Assembly (NCBI RefSeq): GCF_003605195.1
Contig: NZ_QYOS01000025.1
Span: forward strand, 1-64,000
Reading direction: 5' to 3'
Origin: Aurantiacibacter odishensis
GTDB taxonomy: Bacteria > Pseudomonadota > Alphaproteobacteria > Sphingomonadales > Sphingomonadaceae
Length of the DNA stretch: 64,000 bases
Position numbers and translations under genes: made by a program. Positions 28,368 to 39,260 of this stretch are shown one piece after another. The notes under the pieces are model-generated. The model did no database searches. It was not told where the DNA came from and saw nothing but the letters and a program-made list of their open reading frames with translations. Positions within the stretch are counted from its first letter, which is position 1. Each line of letters begins with the position of its first letter.

Positions 28368-29951
28368 ATGACCAAGCCTAAAGTCCTCATTTCCGACAAG
28401 ATGGACCCCAATGCTGCCCGCATCTTCGAAGAGCGCGGCTGCGACGTCGACGTCATCACCGGCAAGACGCCGGAAGAACTGAAAGCCATGATCGGCGAGT
28501 ACGATGGCCTCGCCATCCGTTCCTCCACCAAGGTGACGGCCGAAATTCTCGACGCTGCCACCAACCTGAAAGTGATCGGCCGCGCCGGGATCGGCGTCGA
28601 CAACGTCGATATTCCCGCTGCTTCGTCCAAGGGCGTGGTGGTGATGAACACCCCGTTCGGCAACTCGATCACCACCGCCGAGCACGCCATCGCGCTGATG
28701 ATGGCGCTGGCCCGCCAGATCCCTGAAGCCAACGCTCGCACCAAGGCCGGCGAATGGCCCAAGAGCGCCTTCATGGGCGTGGAAGTCACCGGCAAGACGC
28801 TGGGCCTGATCGGAGCAGGCAACATCGGCGCGATCGTTGCCAGCCGCGCGCTGGGTCTTCGCATGAAGGTGGTCGCCTACGATCCCTTCCTGACGCCGGA
28901 ACGCGCCATCGAGATTGGCGTGGAGAAGGTGGACCTCGACACGCTGCTGGCGCGGGCGGACTTCATCACGCTGCACACCCCGCTGACGGACGAAACGCGC
29001 AACATCCTCTCGCGCGAGCGCCTGCAGCAGGCCAAGGAAGGCGTGCGCATCATCAACTGTGCGCGTGGCGGCCTGATCGACGAAGCGGCGCTGAAGGACA
29101 TGCTGGAAAGCGGCCACGTGGCAGGCGCGGCGCTGGATGTGTTCAAGGAAGAACCGGCCAAGGAAAACCCGCTGTTCGATGCGCCCAACTTCATCTGCAC
29201 CCCGCACCTCGGTGCTTCCACCACCGAAGCACAGGTCAACGTGGCGCTGCAGGTGGCCGAACAGATGGCCGATTACCTCGTCAACGGCGGCGTCTCCAAC
29301 GCGCTCAACATGCCGAGCCTTTCTGCCGAGGAAGCGCCGAAGCTGAAGCCCTACATGGCGCTGGCGGAAAACCTCGGCTCGCTGATCGGGCAGCTTGCTC
29401 ACGGCGACCTGGACAAAATCAGCATCGAGACCGAGGGGCACGCTGCGGAACTCAACCAGAAGCCCATCGTGGGTGCAGTGCTGGCTGGCCTGATGAAGCG
29501 CTATTCGCAGAGCGTGAACATGGTCAACGCGCCCTTCATGGCGAAGGAGCGCGGCATGGAAGTGCGCGAGATCCGCAACGAACGCGAAGGCACTTTCCAG
29601 ACCCTGATTCGCGTGACCGTGGCCACCAGCCAGGGCAACCGTTCCGTCGCCGGCACGCTGTTCGGCAATTCCGATCCGCGCCTCGTCGAAATCTTCGGCA
29701 TCGGCATCGAGGCGGACCTGTCGGGCAAGATGCTCTATATCGTCAACCAGGATGCTCCCGGCTTCATCGGGCGCGTTGGCGCGCTTATGGGCGAATACGA
29801 CATCAACATCGGCACCTTCCACCTCGGCCGCCGTGCCAACGGGGAAGAGGCCATCATCCTTCTGAGCGTGGATCAGGAAATCCCGAAAGAAGTGATCGAC
29901 AAGGCCTGTGCGCTCGATGGCGTGAAGGTCGTCAGGGCACTCTCGTTTTGA
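28368..29951 (+). CDS. serA: D-3-phosphoglycerate dehydrogenase
   Basis: A 527-residue SerA, the first step of serine synthesis (3-phosphoglycerate to phosphohydroxypyruvate). It is the long form: catalytic and NAD domains (GKTLGLIGAGNIGAIVASRA, INCARGGLIDEAAL, CTPHLGASTTEAQ with the catalytic His), then the intervening domain and a C-terminal ACT domain (VNQDAPGFIGRVGALMGEY) that usually binds serine for feedback control. The start is ATG 28368; the longer upstream frame crosses the hairpin and is rejected. Confidence 0.97.
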   Translation: MTKPKVLISDKMDPNAARIFEERGCDVDVITGKTPEELKAMIGEYDGLAIRSSTKVTAEILDAATNLKVIGRAGIGVDNVDIPAASSKGVVVMNTPFGNSITTAEHAIALMMALARQIPEANARTKAGEWPKSAFMGVEVTGKTLGLIGAGNIGAIVASRALGLRMKVVAYDPFLTPERAIEIGVEKVDLDTLLARADFITLHTPLTDETRNILSRERLQQAKEGVRIINCARGGLIDEAALKDMLESGHVAGAALDVFKEEPAKENPLFDAPNFICTPHLGASTTEAQVNVALQVAEQMADYLVNGGVSNALNMPSLSAEEAPKLKPYMALAENLGSLIGQLAHGDLDKISIETEGHAAELNQKPIVGAVLAGLMKRYSQSVNMVNAPFMAKERGMEVREIRNEREGTFQTLIRVTVATSQGNRSVAGTLFGNSDPRLVEIFGIGIEADLSGKMLYIVNQDAPGFIGRVGALMGEYDINIGTFHLGRRANGEEAIILLSVDQEIPKEVIDKACALDGVKVVRALSF

Positions 29952-29993
29952 GGGAACTGGCGTTCTGAGAAAACTGCCCCTAGGGGAAGCCGC

Positions 29994-31106
29994 ATGACCG
30001 ATCCGACGCAGGACCTGCTTCCCGAAGGGCTGGAAGACCGCCTGCCGCAATCTGCGGCTGCGGCCACCCGTATCGAACGTGCAATGCTGGGCGTGATGGG
30101 CGCACATGGCTACGACCGTGTGCGCCCGCCGCTCGTGGAGTTCGAGCAATCGATGGCGCGCCGCATGAACGGCGTGATGACGCGGCACATGATTCGCTTC
30201 GTCGATCCCGCAAGCCTGCGTACGCTGGCCCTGCGCAGCGACATGACGGTGCAGGTCGGGCGCATTGCCGCCACCGGCCTTGCCGACGCACCGCGCCCGC
30301 TTCGCCTGTGCTACGCCGGGCAGGTGGCGCGCATTACCGGCAGCAAGCTGGAACCCCGGCGGGAGAACCTGCAGATCGGCGCAGAGCTGATCGGGCGCGA
30401 TACCGTGGCCGCCGCGGGCGAAATTCTCGAACTGGCCATCGCCGCGCTGGAAGCGGCGGGTGCCAAGGGCATTTCGGTCGACTTCACCCTGCCGGACCTA
30501 GTCGAGACACTGGCCGACGGCCCGCTGCCTCTCGACGCGCAGGCGCGCGAGCGGGTTCGCCGGGAACTCGATACGAAGGATGCAGGCGGTCTGGTAGAAG
30601 CGGGCGGCGCGGCCTACCTGCCGCTGATCCACGCGACCGGCCCGTTCCCCGAAGCCGCCGAGAAACTGGCGGCGCTCGACAGCACCGGTGTTCTCGACAC
30701 GCGCATCGATGGCCTGCGCCAGATAGCGGAGCGCGTGAAGGGCCGTGCCCGCCTGACGTTGGACCCCAGCGAACGCCACGGGTTCGAATACCAGAGCTGG
30801 TTCGGTTTCACGCTTTATGCAGAGGGCGTGCGCGGCGAACTGGGCCGGGGCGGCACCTATTGCATCGGCGGCAGCGATGAACCCGCGACCGGGTTTTCGC
30901 TGTATCCTGAAGAACTGGTGGAAGCGGTGAAGGCGGACGAGCCGCTGGGCGACAAGCTGTTCCTTCCTCTCGGTCACGATCGCGACGCTGCCGCGGCCTT
31001 GCGCGGAAAAGGCTGGCGCACCGTCGCCGCTCTGGACGAGGGCGACGATGCGCGCAGCCTTGGTTGTTCGCACAGGCTCGAAGGCAGCGAGGCGACGGCG
31101 CTCTAA
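29994..31106 (+). CDS. hisZ: ATP phosphoribosyltransferase regulatory subunit
   Basis: A 370-residue protein of the class II aminoacyl-tRNA synthetase fold, similar to histidyl-tRNA synthetase but lacking the anticodon domain. Motif-2-like FVDPASLRTLALRSDMTVQVGRI and LCYAGQVARI, and YQSWFGFTLYAEG, match HisZ. It activates the short HisG in the first step of histidine synthesis; hisG is not in this window. It starts 42 bases after serA on the same strand, and its stop nearly meets the convergent aldo/keto reductase gene. Confidence 0.88.
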   Translation: MTDPTQDLLPEGLEDRLPQSAAAATRIERAMLGVMGAHGYDRVRPPLVEFEQSMARRMNGVMTRHMIRFVDPASLRTLALRSDMTVQVGRIAATGLADAPRPLRLCYAGQVARITGSKLEPRRENLQIGAELIGRDTVAAAGEILELAIAALEAAGAKGISVDFTLPDLVETLADGPLPLDAQARERVRRELDTKDAGGLVEAGGAAYLPLIHATGPFPEAAEKLAALDSTGVLDTRIDGLRQIAERVKGRARLTLDPSERHGFEYQSWFGFTLYAEGVRGELGRGGTYCIGGSDEPATGFSLYPEELVEAVKADEPLGDKLFLPLGHDRDAAAALRGKGWRTVAALDEGDDARSLGCSHRLEGSEATAL

Positions 31107-31118
31107 CGCCGAACGCTA

Positions 31119-31934
31119 TCAGGAAAAGCTGGAGGGGTGAGGACCCATCCGGCCATCGACATCGTCCAGCGCGTCGATGGCAGCGATCTGATCGCCGGTC
31201 AGCGACGTCTGCAATGCCTGGAAGTTCGCCTCGATATGATCGCGGCTGCTCGATTTTGGGATCGGGGCCAGACCCTTTGCAAGGTGCCATGCGATGATGA
31301 CGGCGGAGGCAGGCTTGCCCGTTTCCTCCGCGATATGCTTAATCGTCTCGTTCTCCAGCCCTTCGCCCTGGCCAAGCGGCGACCATGATTGCGTCACGAT
31401 GCCCATGTCCTCGTGCACGCGGCGCAAGTCGCGTTGCTGAAACGTGGGGTGCAGTTCGATCTGGTTGAGCGCGGGGACGACGCCTGTCTCATCGACAATG
31501 CGCTTCAGGTCTTCCTCGCGGAAATTGGACACGCCGATGGACTTGGCCTTGCCCGCGGCGCGCAGTTCGATAAACGCCTTCCACGTGTCGACGAACTTGC
31601 CCTTGTCGGGGCAGGGCCAATGGATCAGCAGCATATCAACGTGTTCGCGGCCAAGCCGCTCCAGGCTCTCGTCAAATGCCTTCAGCGTCTCGTCGTAGCC
31701 CTGCCTGTCGTTCCAGATCTTCGTTTGCAGGAAGATATCGCTCCACTCGCCGATACCTTTCCCGACGCCAGTTTCGTTCTCGTAGACGGCGGCGGTGTCG
31801 ATCAGCCAGTAGCCTACGTCGATGGCATCGCCGACGGCTTTCGTCGCTTCATCGTCGGACATCTTGAACGTGCCGAAACCCAGTTGCGGAATCTGGCGAT
31901 CGTCGTTGAGGGTAAGGGTGGGATAGTCGGTCAT
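31119..31934 (-). CDS. Aldo/keto reductase
   Basis: A 271-residue NADPH-dependent aldo/keto reductase. The catalytic tetrad is visible: Asp (IDTAAVYENE, with Tyr), Lys (FLQTKIWND) and His (MLLIHWPCPD). Also seen are GVSNFREEDL, LNQIELHP and the cofactor motif PIPKSSSRDHIEANF. It resembles 2,5-diketo-D-gluconate reductase and methylglyoxal reductases of the AKR5 type. Start ATG 31934 has a strong AAAGGAG. The physiological carbonyl substrate is unknown. Confidence 0.9.
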   Translation of the reverse strand: MTDYPTLTLNDDRQIPQLGFGTFKMSDDEATKAVGDAIDVGYWLIDTAAVYENETGVGKGIGEWSDIFLQTKIWNDRQGYDETLKAFDESLERLGREHVDMLLIHWPCPDKGKFVDTWKAFIELRAAGKAKSIGVSNFREEDLKRIVDETGVVPALNQIELHPTFQQRDLRRVHEDMGIVTQSWSPLGQGEGLENETIKHIAEETGKPASAVIIAWHLAKGLAPIPKSSSRDHIEANFQALQTSLTGDQIAAIDALDDVDGRMGPHPSSFS

Positions 31935-32094
31935 CAAAGTCTCCTTTGACGAACCAACGGGCACCGCGCGCGATCTTTCCTGCGGATTGCACCTGCTTTC
32001 GGCCATGTCCGGGGCGCGCAAACCATCCCTTGCAGTTGCCCTTTCCCGCAGCATTGCCTAGGGCGCGGCGGGTTTTCTCGAAAAGGATTCTATA

Positions 32095-33384
32095 GTGGCC
32101 AACGTCACCGTGATCGGCGCCCAGTGGGGCGATGAGGGCAAGGGCAAGATCGTGGACTGGCTGGCCGCGCGCGCCGATGCCGTCGTGCGTTTCCAGGGCG
32201 GACACAACGCCGGCCACACGCTGGTGGTGGGCGACCAAACCTACAAGCTCTCGCTGCTGCCCAGCGGCATCGTCACCGGCACGCTCTCGCTGATCGGCAA
32301 CGGCGTCGTGCTGGACCCGTGGGCATTGAAATCAGAGATCGAGAAGCTGGAAGGGCAGGGTGTTTCGATCACGCCCGACAACTTCGGCATCGCCGACAAT
32401 TGCCCCCTGATCCTGCCGCTCCACCGCGACCTCGATGGCCTGCGCGAAAGCGCGGCGGGCAAGGGCAAGATCGGCACGACCGGGCGCGGCATCGGCCCGG
32501 CTTACGAGGACAAGGTCGGCCGCCGCGCGATCCGCGTTTGCGACCTTGCGCACCTCGACGATATCGGCCCGATGCTGGACCGTCTTTGCGCCCACCACGA
32601 TGCGCTGCGCGCCGGTTTCGGGCAGGGCGGCGTGGACCGCGAGAAGCTGCTCGCCGAACTGCGCGAGATTGCGCCCTTCGTGCAGCAATTCGCCCAGCCC
32701 GTGTGGAAGCGGCTGAACGACGTGAAGAAGACGGGCGCCAAGATCCTGTTCGAAGGCGCGCAGGGCGTGCTGCTGGACGTGGACCACGGCACCTATCCCT
32801 TTGTCACCAGTTCCAACACGGTTTCCGGCACCGTCGCCAGCGGCACCGGGATGGGTCCGGGCGCGGCGGGGTTCGTGCTCGGCATCGTGAAGGCCTACAC
32901 CACCCGCGTGGGCAGCGGCCCGTTCCCCACCGAACTGGAGGACGAGATCGGCCAGAAGCTGGGTGAGCGGGGCCACGAATTCGGCACCGTCACCGCGCGC
33001 AAGCGTCGCTGCGGCTGGTTCGATGCGGTGCTGGTTCGCCAGACCTGCGCGCTGTCGGGCGTTACCGGCATCGCTCTCACCAAGATCGATGTGCTCGACG
33101 GGTTCGATACGATCAGGATCTGCACCGGTTACAAGCTGGGCGACAAGGTACTCGACTACTTGCCCGCCCACGCGGCGGAGCAGGCGGCGGTGGAGCCGAT
33201 CTACGAGGAATTCGAAGGCTGGCAGGGCACTACCGTTGGGGCGCGCAGCTGGGCAGACCTTCCGGCGCAGGCAATCAAGTACATCCGCCGGATCGAGGAA
33301 CTGATCGACTGCCCCGTCGCCAGCGTATCGACCAGCCCGCAGCGTGAGGACACGATCCTGGTGCGGGACCCCTTCGCGGACTGA
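32095..33384 (+). CDS. purA: Adenylosuccinate synthetase
   Basis: A 429-residue enzyme joining IMP and aspartate with GTP, committing purines to AMP. N-terminal [11 protein letters not shown] (catalytic Asp13), [11 protein letters not shown] (His41), [14 protein letters not shown] and the GTP/IMP region [16 protein letters not shown] are present, and the length is normal. The start is GTG 32095 with AAGGA upstream. It is followed by the winged-helix gene 76 bases on. Confidence 0.98.
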   Translation: MANVTVIGAQWGDEGKGKIVDWLAARADAVVRFQGGHNAGHTLVVGDQTYKLSLLPSGIVTGTLSLIGNGVVLDPWALKSEIEKLEGQGVSITPDNFGIADNCPLILPLHRDLDGLRESAAGKGKIGTTGRGIGPAYEDKVGRRAIRVCDLAHLDDIGPMLDRLCAHHDALRAGFGQGGVDREKLLAELREIAPFVQQFAQPVWKRLNDVKKTGAKILFEGAQGVLLDVDHGTYPFVTSSNTVSGTVASGTGMGPGAAGFVLGIVKAYTTRVGSGPFPTELEDEIGQKLGERGHEFGTVTARKRRCGWFDAVLVRQTCALSGVTGIALTKIDVLDGFDTIRICTGYKLGDKVLDYLPAHAAEQAAVEPIYEEFEGWQGTTVGARSWADLPAQAIKYIRRIEELIDCPVASVSTSPQREDTILVRDPFAD

Positions 33385-33400
33385 TGTTGCTGCATAATTC

Positions 33401-33433
33401 TTGACTTGATCCTACTTTGTTCTACCTGTGTTC
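33401..33433 (+). promoter_or_regulatory. Promoter-like element with exact LexA direct repeat
   Basis: TTGACT at 33401-33406 could be a -35. GTTC-N7-GTTC (33419-33433), the exact alphaproteobacterial LexA consensus, covers the place of the -10 and ends 27 bases before the GTG start. A chance match of this eight-base pattern is expected about twice per window, so position is the main support. Confidence 0.42.
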
Positions 33434-33460
33434 TCAATTGATTCGCAGGGGAGAACACGC

Positions 33461-34471
33461 GTGGGCCAGGTCGATTTCGCTTATGACATGGCTGCCGATC
33501 CGGCAGGGCTGCCGCTGGCGGTTTCCATTTTCGCCGATGGCGAGGACGTGCGCCTCCTGTTGCAGGAAGACGTGGAAGCCGCCGGTTTCTCTATTCGCGA
33601 AAGCGGATCGATGGACGAACTGCTGGCAGGTGACGCTCGCGCCTTGGGGGATCTGGTGCTGGTCGATTGCCCACGCCCGGACGTCGCCTCGATGGCGGCG
33701 CTCGCCCGGCTCGACAGCCGCGTCTCCCACGCCGGGGGTAGGCTGATCGTTTCGACTGCGGTCGGCGGGCTTGAGGATATTTTTGGTGTCTGCGCGGAAA
33801 GCCAGCCGCAGATCCTGGTCGATCCCACGCGGGCGGAGCGTGTCATCGCGCTGGGTCGGATGCTGGCCGAACTGCCGAACTTGCGGCTGCGCGAACTGTC
33901 GGAGACCGATCGTCTGTCCCTGCTGCGCCTGACGGAGCAGGTGGGCAAGATCGCCGAACGACTGGATCGGATGGATCGCAAGGCCAGTAGCGGCCAATGG
34001 GGTCAGGATGCAGGCGCGGTCGATGACAGCGCCTTCCGCTTCGAAAGCCCGGTCGACAGTTACTGCGCGCCCGGAATGGAGCGGCAAGCTGCCAAGGTGC
34101 CGCAGCGCCAGAGCCGGCCCGCGCTGCCCAGCGCCACGCTGGTGCGCAAGATCATCACCGCGCGAAAGTTGCGCGCGCGCTTCCTCGACGCTGAACTGTT
34201 TGCCGATCCCGCGTGGGACATGCTGCTCGACTTGACGGCGGCCCGCGTCGAGCATCAGCGGGTGTCGGTAACGTCGCTCTGCATCGCATCAGGCGTACCG
34301 CCTACCACGGCGCTGCGCTGGATCGGACAGATGACCGAGGCCGGCCTGTTCGAGCGTGCCGAGGACGATTGCGACCGCCGCCGTGCTTTCATCCGCCTGA
34401 CGGACAAGGCAGCAGACGGCATGGCGCGCTATTTCGCCGAACTGGGCAGCGACGCAAAGGCGCTGGTCTAG
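33461..34471 (+). CDS. Winged-helix (MarR-like) DNA-binding protein
   Basis: A 336-residue protein. The C-terminal third (about 235-330) looks like a MarR-type winged helix: ARKLRARFLDAELFADPAWDMLLDL, VTSLCIASGVPPTTALRWI and RRRAFIRLTDKAADGM. The N-terminal part (15-130) resembles a receiver-like Rossmann fold without a clear phosphorylation site. A short coiled coil (LTEQVGKIAERLDRMDRK) connects them. The start is set at GTG 33461 because of GGGGAGA just upstream; GTG 33428 falls inside the LexA-like site. The last four bases overlap the convergent asparaginase gene. Targets unknown; SOS control is inferred only from the upstream box. Confidence 0.72.
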   Translation: MGQVDFAYDMAADPAGLPLAVSIFADGEDVRLLLQEDVEAAGFSIRESGSMDELLAGDARALGDLVLVDCPRPDVASMAALARLDSRVSHAGGRLIVSTAVGGLEDIFGVCAESQPQILVDPTRAERVIALGRMLAELPNLRLRELSETDRLSLLRLTEQVGKIAERLDRMDRKASSGQWGQDAGAVDDSAFRFESPVDSYCAPGMERQAAKVPQRQSRPALPSATLVRKIITARKLRARFLDAELFADPAWDMLLDLTAARVEHQRVSVTSLCIASGVPPTTALRWIGQMTEAGLFERAEDDCDRRRAFIRLTDKAADGMARYFAELGSDAKALV

Positions 34472-35448
34472 CGCCTGCCGAAGGCTTCCTGCACCGTTGC
34501 CGGGTCAGTCACGCCATTAGCGATGAGAATCTGCACCAGGATCCGCGCCTTGGCCGGGCCAAGCGCGCGGGCCGCCACGAAGCCGTTGGCCTCGTCTTCG
34601 GGCTCACGGTCGACCAGCCCCTCGTTGGCACGCGTGGCGCGCACGACCACTATGCCCTGCCGCGCCGCATCAGCCAGTGCCTCGCGCACGCTGTCGGGCG
34701 CATTGCCATCGCCAAGGCCCGCCAGCACGATGCCCTCGGCGCCCGCTTCCACCAGTCGCCGGACGCTGTCGCCCGTTTGTCCGGCGTAGCAGTGGAGGAT
34801 GGGGACTTCGGGAAATTCTGCGGGAAACTGCCAGCGCGCAGGCTCGTCCTTGCGCCATTGCGGTTGCAGCCAGTCCAGCGAGGCAGGCGTCGCCAGTGCC
34901 ACTGCACCGCGCGGGAAGCCCTCGAACGCGTTGGAACCGGTGGTGCGGGCCTTGCGCGCATCGCGGGCGGAAAGGACCTGGTCCCCCATCACCAGCAATA
35001 CGCCGCGCCCCTTGGCGTCGGGATCGGCGGCAACGCGCACGGCGTTGGCGAAATTGCGCAGGCCATCACTGCCCACCGCATCGGCGGGTCGCATCGCGCC
35101 CACCAGGACAACCGGCTTGGTCGTTGGTAATGTCAGGTCGAGCAGGAAGGCGGTTTCCTCCGCCGTATCGGTTCCGTGCGTGATGATCACACCCGCGCAG
35201 TCGGCATCGTCCATCGCCGCGTCGATTCCTTCGTGAAGGTCACGCCAGATGGTAGGGCCGATGTTGGCCGAATCGATGTTGGCGACCTGCCGACCCACCA
35301 ACTGAGCGTCCACGCCAAGTTCGGCGAAATCATCCAGGAAGGTGCCGATGTCGATCTGGCCGGGGCGATAGTCACGCCGCGTGGCGGAGCCTGCCTGCCC
35401 GGCAATGGTGCCGCCGGTGGCCAGTACGAGGATAAAGGGTTCGCGCAT
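34468..35448 (-). CDS. L-asparaginase-like amidohydrolase
   Basis: A 326-residue enzyme of the type I/II asparaginase family. The nucleophile Thr is in LATGGTIAG (about T14), the second active-site motif is ITHGTDTAEETAFLL, and VLVGAMRPADAVGSDG follows. It lacks a signal peptide, so it should be cytoplasmic and hydrolyse asparagine to aspartate and ammonia; glutaminase activity cannot be ruled out. It lies just downstream of the tRNA-Val gene on the same strand, and its 3' end meets the winged-helix gene. Confidence 0.93.
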   Translation of the reverse strand: MREPFILVLATGGTIAGQAGSATRRDYRPGQIDIGTFLDDFAELGVDAQLVGRQVANIDSANIGPTIWRDLHEGIDAAMDDADCAGVIITHGTDTAEETAFLLDLTLPTTKPVVLVGAMRPADAVGSDGLRNFANAVRVAADPDAKGRGVLLVMGDQVLSARDARKARTTGSNAFEGFPRGAVALATPASLDWLQPQWRKDEPARWQFPAEFPEVPILHCYAGQTGDSVRRLVEAGAEGIVLAGLGDGNAPDSVREALADAARQGIVVVRATRANEGLVDREPEDEANGFVAARALGPAKARILVQILIANGVTDPATVQEAFGRR

Positions 35449-35511
35449 GAGCGCGGCGTTAGCGGCGGGCTTGCGGGAAAGCCAGTGGTCTTGGCCCGAC
35501 CGGCGAATTCC

Positions 35512-35607
35512 AAAAACTGGTGGGCGATGACAGGCTCGAACTGCCGACCCTCTCGGTGTAAACGAGATGCTCTACCAACTGAGCTAATCGCCCCAACACC
35601 AGTTTTT
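35512..35607 (-). repeat. Inverted repeat pairing tRNA-Val leader with its 3' end
   Basis: AAAAACTGGTG (35512-35522) and CACCAGTTTTT (35597-35607) are exact complements lying at the two ends of the tRNA-Val gene; the first includes the CCA end. In the precursor RNA they could extend the acceptor stem and finish in a U-run. Confidence 0.7.
35518..35593 (-). tRNA. tRNA-Val (anticodon TAC), CCA encoded
   Basis: A cloverleaf of 76 bases on the minus strand: acceptor GGGCGAT/ATCGCCC, D arm GCTC-AGTTGGTA-GAGC, anticodon stem TCTCG/CGAGA with loop TTTACAC (anticodon TAC, reading GTA), T arm GGCAG-TTCGAGC-CTGTC, and encoded 3' CCA. All stems pair, with a single G-T in the T stem. The 5' leader and 3' trailer form a perfect 11-bp inverted repeat, listed separately. 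Confidence 0.97.
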
Positions 35608-35726
35608 AGCTTGCGACCATTACGTTCGCAGCGCGCGCCCCTTAGCCCATGGTTTGCCCGCGTGGGAAGGGGGAAAGACGCCTTCGCTCAAAATTGTCGC
35701 TCCCGACCGCCGGTGGTGGCCTAAGC

Positions 35727-36332
35727 TTACGAATCGCTGGCGGGTTCCGCCCCTGCCAGCGCGTCCAGCACTTCGGCACGCGCCTCTTCGCTGCCCCAGT
35801 CGTATGCGCCGATCACGCGCCACAGTTCGTTGCCCTCGGCATCGTAGAGCACGGTCAGCGGCAGCACCGGGCCGCCACCGAAGGTGAAGGCCAGTTCGTT
35901 GTCCGGGTCCAGCCACTGCGGCAGGTTCGGCAGGTCGCGCGCTTCGAAGAAGGGCTCCACCACTTCGGCTCCGCGCATGTCCTCGCTCACCGTCAGCACG
36001 CGAACCCGGCCTTCCAGATCGGCGGCGAGTTCGTCGAGCAGCGGCATTTCCACCACGCACGGCGCGCACCACGTCGCCCACAGGTTCAGCAGCACCGGCT
36101 CTCCCACTTCCGACAGCACCAGTTCCTCTCCCGCCGGATCGACGACAGTCACTTCAGGAATGGCCTCTCCGGCGAAGCTGCGGTCGAGCTTGCCGGTCAG
36201 TTCGATAGTTTCGCTTGGCTGCGGCGCGGTCACGTTTTCTTGCGCCGCATCCTCCGCCCCGTTATCGCACGCGCCAAGAGACATGGCCGCACCGGCGGCA
36301 AGGCAGATCAGGAACAGGCGCGACTTGGCCAA
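35727..36332 (-). CDS. TlpA-like thioredoxin-fold lipoprotein
   Basis: A protein of about 201 residues with a lipoprotein signal ([21 protein letters not shown], lipobox LGAC) and a TlpA/ResA-type thioredoxin domain. The redox site is [13 protein letters not shown], with the cis-Pro region near [12 protein letters not shown]. It is anchored in the envelope and likely reduces disulfides, perhaps in cytochrome maturation. The start is TTG 36332: GGAGG stands 8 bases upstream in ideal position, and no ATG fits the signal peptide. It is divergent from argH with just 19 bases between start codons, and the two ribosome-binding regions overlap. Confidence 0.86.
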   Translation of the reverse strand: MAKSRLFLICLAAGAAMSLGACDNGAEDAAQENVTAPQPSETIELTGKLDRSFAGEAIPEVTVVDPAGEELVLSEVGEPVLLNLWATWCAPCVVEMPLLDELAADLEGRVRVLTVSEDMRGAEVVEPFFEARDLPNLPQWLDPDNELAFTFGGGPVLPLTVLYDAEGNELWRVIGAYDWGSEEARAEVLDALAGAEPASDS

Positions 36333-36351
36333 GGATACATCCTCCAATGCA

Positions 36352-37724
<1,373 letters not shown>

Positions 37725-37728
<4 letters not shown>

Positions 37729-37964
37729 GGCGCGCTCTCCTGGTCCTTCCCCTGCTGGCACTGGCGGCCTGCGCCCAGACCGCCGATCTCGAGCCTGCGG
37801 CAGGCGAGACCCTGCCGCCCGCGCCATACGGGGCGCAGGAACCACTCGATGCCGAGGAATTGCTCACGCTCGACCCGCAGGCTGCGCCCGAACGCAGCGT
37901 TGAATTGCGGCGGGAGAGCGAGGAGCGCGAGGACGATCCGTTCGACCTCCCGCCCGAGAGCTGA
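37725..37964 (+). CDS. Small lipoprotein between argH and lysA
   Basis: A 79-residue lipoprotein: [16 protein letters not shown] with lipobox LAAC, then an acidic, proline-rich tail without secondary-structure motifs, ending [12 protein letters not shown] 37725 overlaps the argH stop, so it is coupled to argH. In other proteobacteria the same place beside lysA or dapF is taken by the tiny LptM/YifL lipoprotein that helps LptD assembly. The sequence here is longer and lacks an obvious LptM motif, so that identity is only a suggestion. Confidence 0.72.
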
Positions 37965-37979
37965 CAGGAATTACGTAAA

Positions 37980-39260
37980 GTGGATCATTTTCAACTCAGA
38001 AACGGCGAACTTCACGCCGAGGACGTGCCCCTTTCACGCATCGCGGAAGAAGTGGGCACGCCCGTCTATGTCTATTCGCGCGCCACACTCGAGCGCCACG
38101 CGCGCGTTTTCCGCGAGGGGCTGGAGCCGGTGGCAAAGGCATCCGGCAAGGAGCCGCTGGTTGCTTTCGCGGTAAAATCCAATCCCAACGTCGCCGTGCT
38201 GAAAGTGCTGAGCCGCGAAGGCTTCGGCGCCGATGTCGTTTCGGGCGGTGAACTGGTGCGCGCGCTGACGGCGGGGATCCCGGCGGACAAGATCGTGTTC
38301 TCCGGCGTCGGCAAGACGCGCACCGAGCTGCAACTGGGCCTCGAGAAGAAGATCGGCCAGTTCAACATCGAATCCTCCGAGGAAGGCCGCGAGCTTGCCG
38401 AACTCGCGGCGAGCCAGGGGCTTGAAGCGCAGGCGACCTTGCGCATCAATCCCGATGTCGACGCGAAGACGCACGAGAAGATCTCCACCGGCCGTGCCGA
38501 GAACAAGTTCGGCATCCCGCTGGTCCGCGCCCGCGAGGTGTTCGGTGAGCTCGCTAACCTGCCGGGCCTCAACCTGCGCGGCGTGGCGGTGCACATTGGC
38601 AGCCAGTTGCTCGATCTCGAACCGCTGGAAACGGCCTTTGCCAAGGTCGGCAAGCTGGTGGCGGACCTGCGGGCCGATGGCCACACGATCACCCACGTCG
38701 ATCTCGGCGGCGGACTGGGCGTGCCGTACAAGGCCAGCGAGAACCCGCCCAGCCCTGCCGAATACGGCGCGATGGTGGCCCGCGCGACAGAAGGTTGGGA
38801 CGTTCACCTGACGTTCGAGCCGGGCCGCGTGATCGCGGGCAACGCCGGTGTGCTCCTGACCCGCGTGGTGCGCGTGAAGCGCGGCGGTAACGGTCCGCCG
38901 TTCGTGATCGTCGATGCCGCCATGAACGATCTCGCCCGCCCGGCCATGTATGGTGCGTGGCATGATTTCGATGCCGTCGTGCCCGTTGGCGACAAGATGA
39001 TGGCCAACATCGTGGGCCCGATTTGCGAGACGGGCGACACCTTCGCCACCGACCGCGAGATTGACGCCTTGCAATCGGGCGAGCTGGCGGTGTTCCGCAC
39101 CGCCGGAGCCTATGGCGCGACCATGGCAAGCAGCTACAACTCGCGCGGGTTCGTGCCCGAAGTGCTGGTGGATGGCGAACAGTTCGCCGTGGTGGCGGAC
39201 CGTATCCCAGCCGATGCCATCATGGACGCGGAACGCGTGCCGGACTTCCTGCTCGACTGA
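37980..39260 (+). CDS. lysA: Diaminopimelate decarboxylase
   Basis: A 426-residue PLP enzyme, the last step of lysine synthesis. The PLP lysine is in AFAVKSNPN (K66), with HIGSQLLDL, THVDLGGGLGVPY, FEPGRVIAGNAG and the active-site Cys segment GPICETGD. The start is GTG 37980 with AGGA about 10 bases upstream. It is in operon order argH-lipoprotein-lysA, and the siroheme gene begins at its stop codon (TGATG). Confidence 0.97.
   Translation: MDHFQLRNGELHAEDVPLSRIAEEVGTPVYVYSRATLERHARVFREGLEPVAKASGKEPLVAFAVKSNPNVAVLKVLSREGFGADVVSGGELVRALTAGIPADKIVFSGVGKTRTELQLGLEKKIGQFNIESSEEGRELAELAASQGLEAQATLRINPDVDAKTHEKISTGRAENKFGIPLVRAREVFGELANLPGLNLRGVAVHIGSQLLDLEPLETAFAKVGKLVADLRADGHTITHVDLGGGLGVPYKASENPPSPAEYGAMVARATEGWDVHLTFEPGRVIAGNAGVLLTRVVRVKRGGNGPPFVIVDAAMNDLARPAMYGAWHDFDAVVPVGDKMMANIVGPICETGDTFATDREIDALQSGELAVFRTAGAYGATMASSYNSRGFVPEVLVDGEQFAVVADRIPADAIMDAERVPDFLLD

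Noticed and set aside
27174-30188. 1004-codon open frame on the minus strand
   Set aside because: Antisense to serC, serA and the start of hisZ. Such frames arise from the GC-rich third-codon bias of the real genes, and the translation shows no domain.
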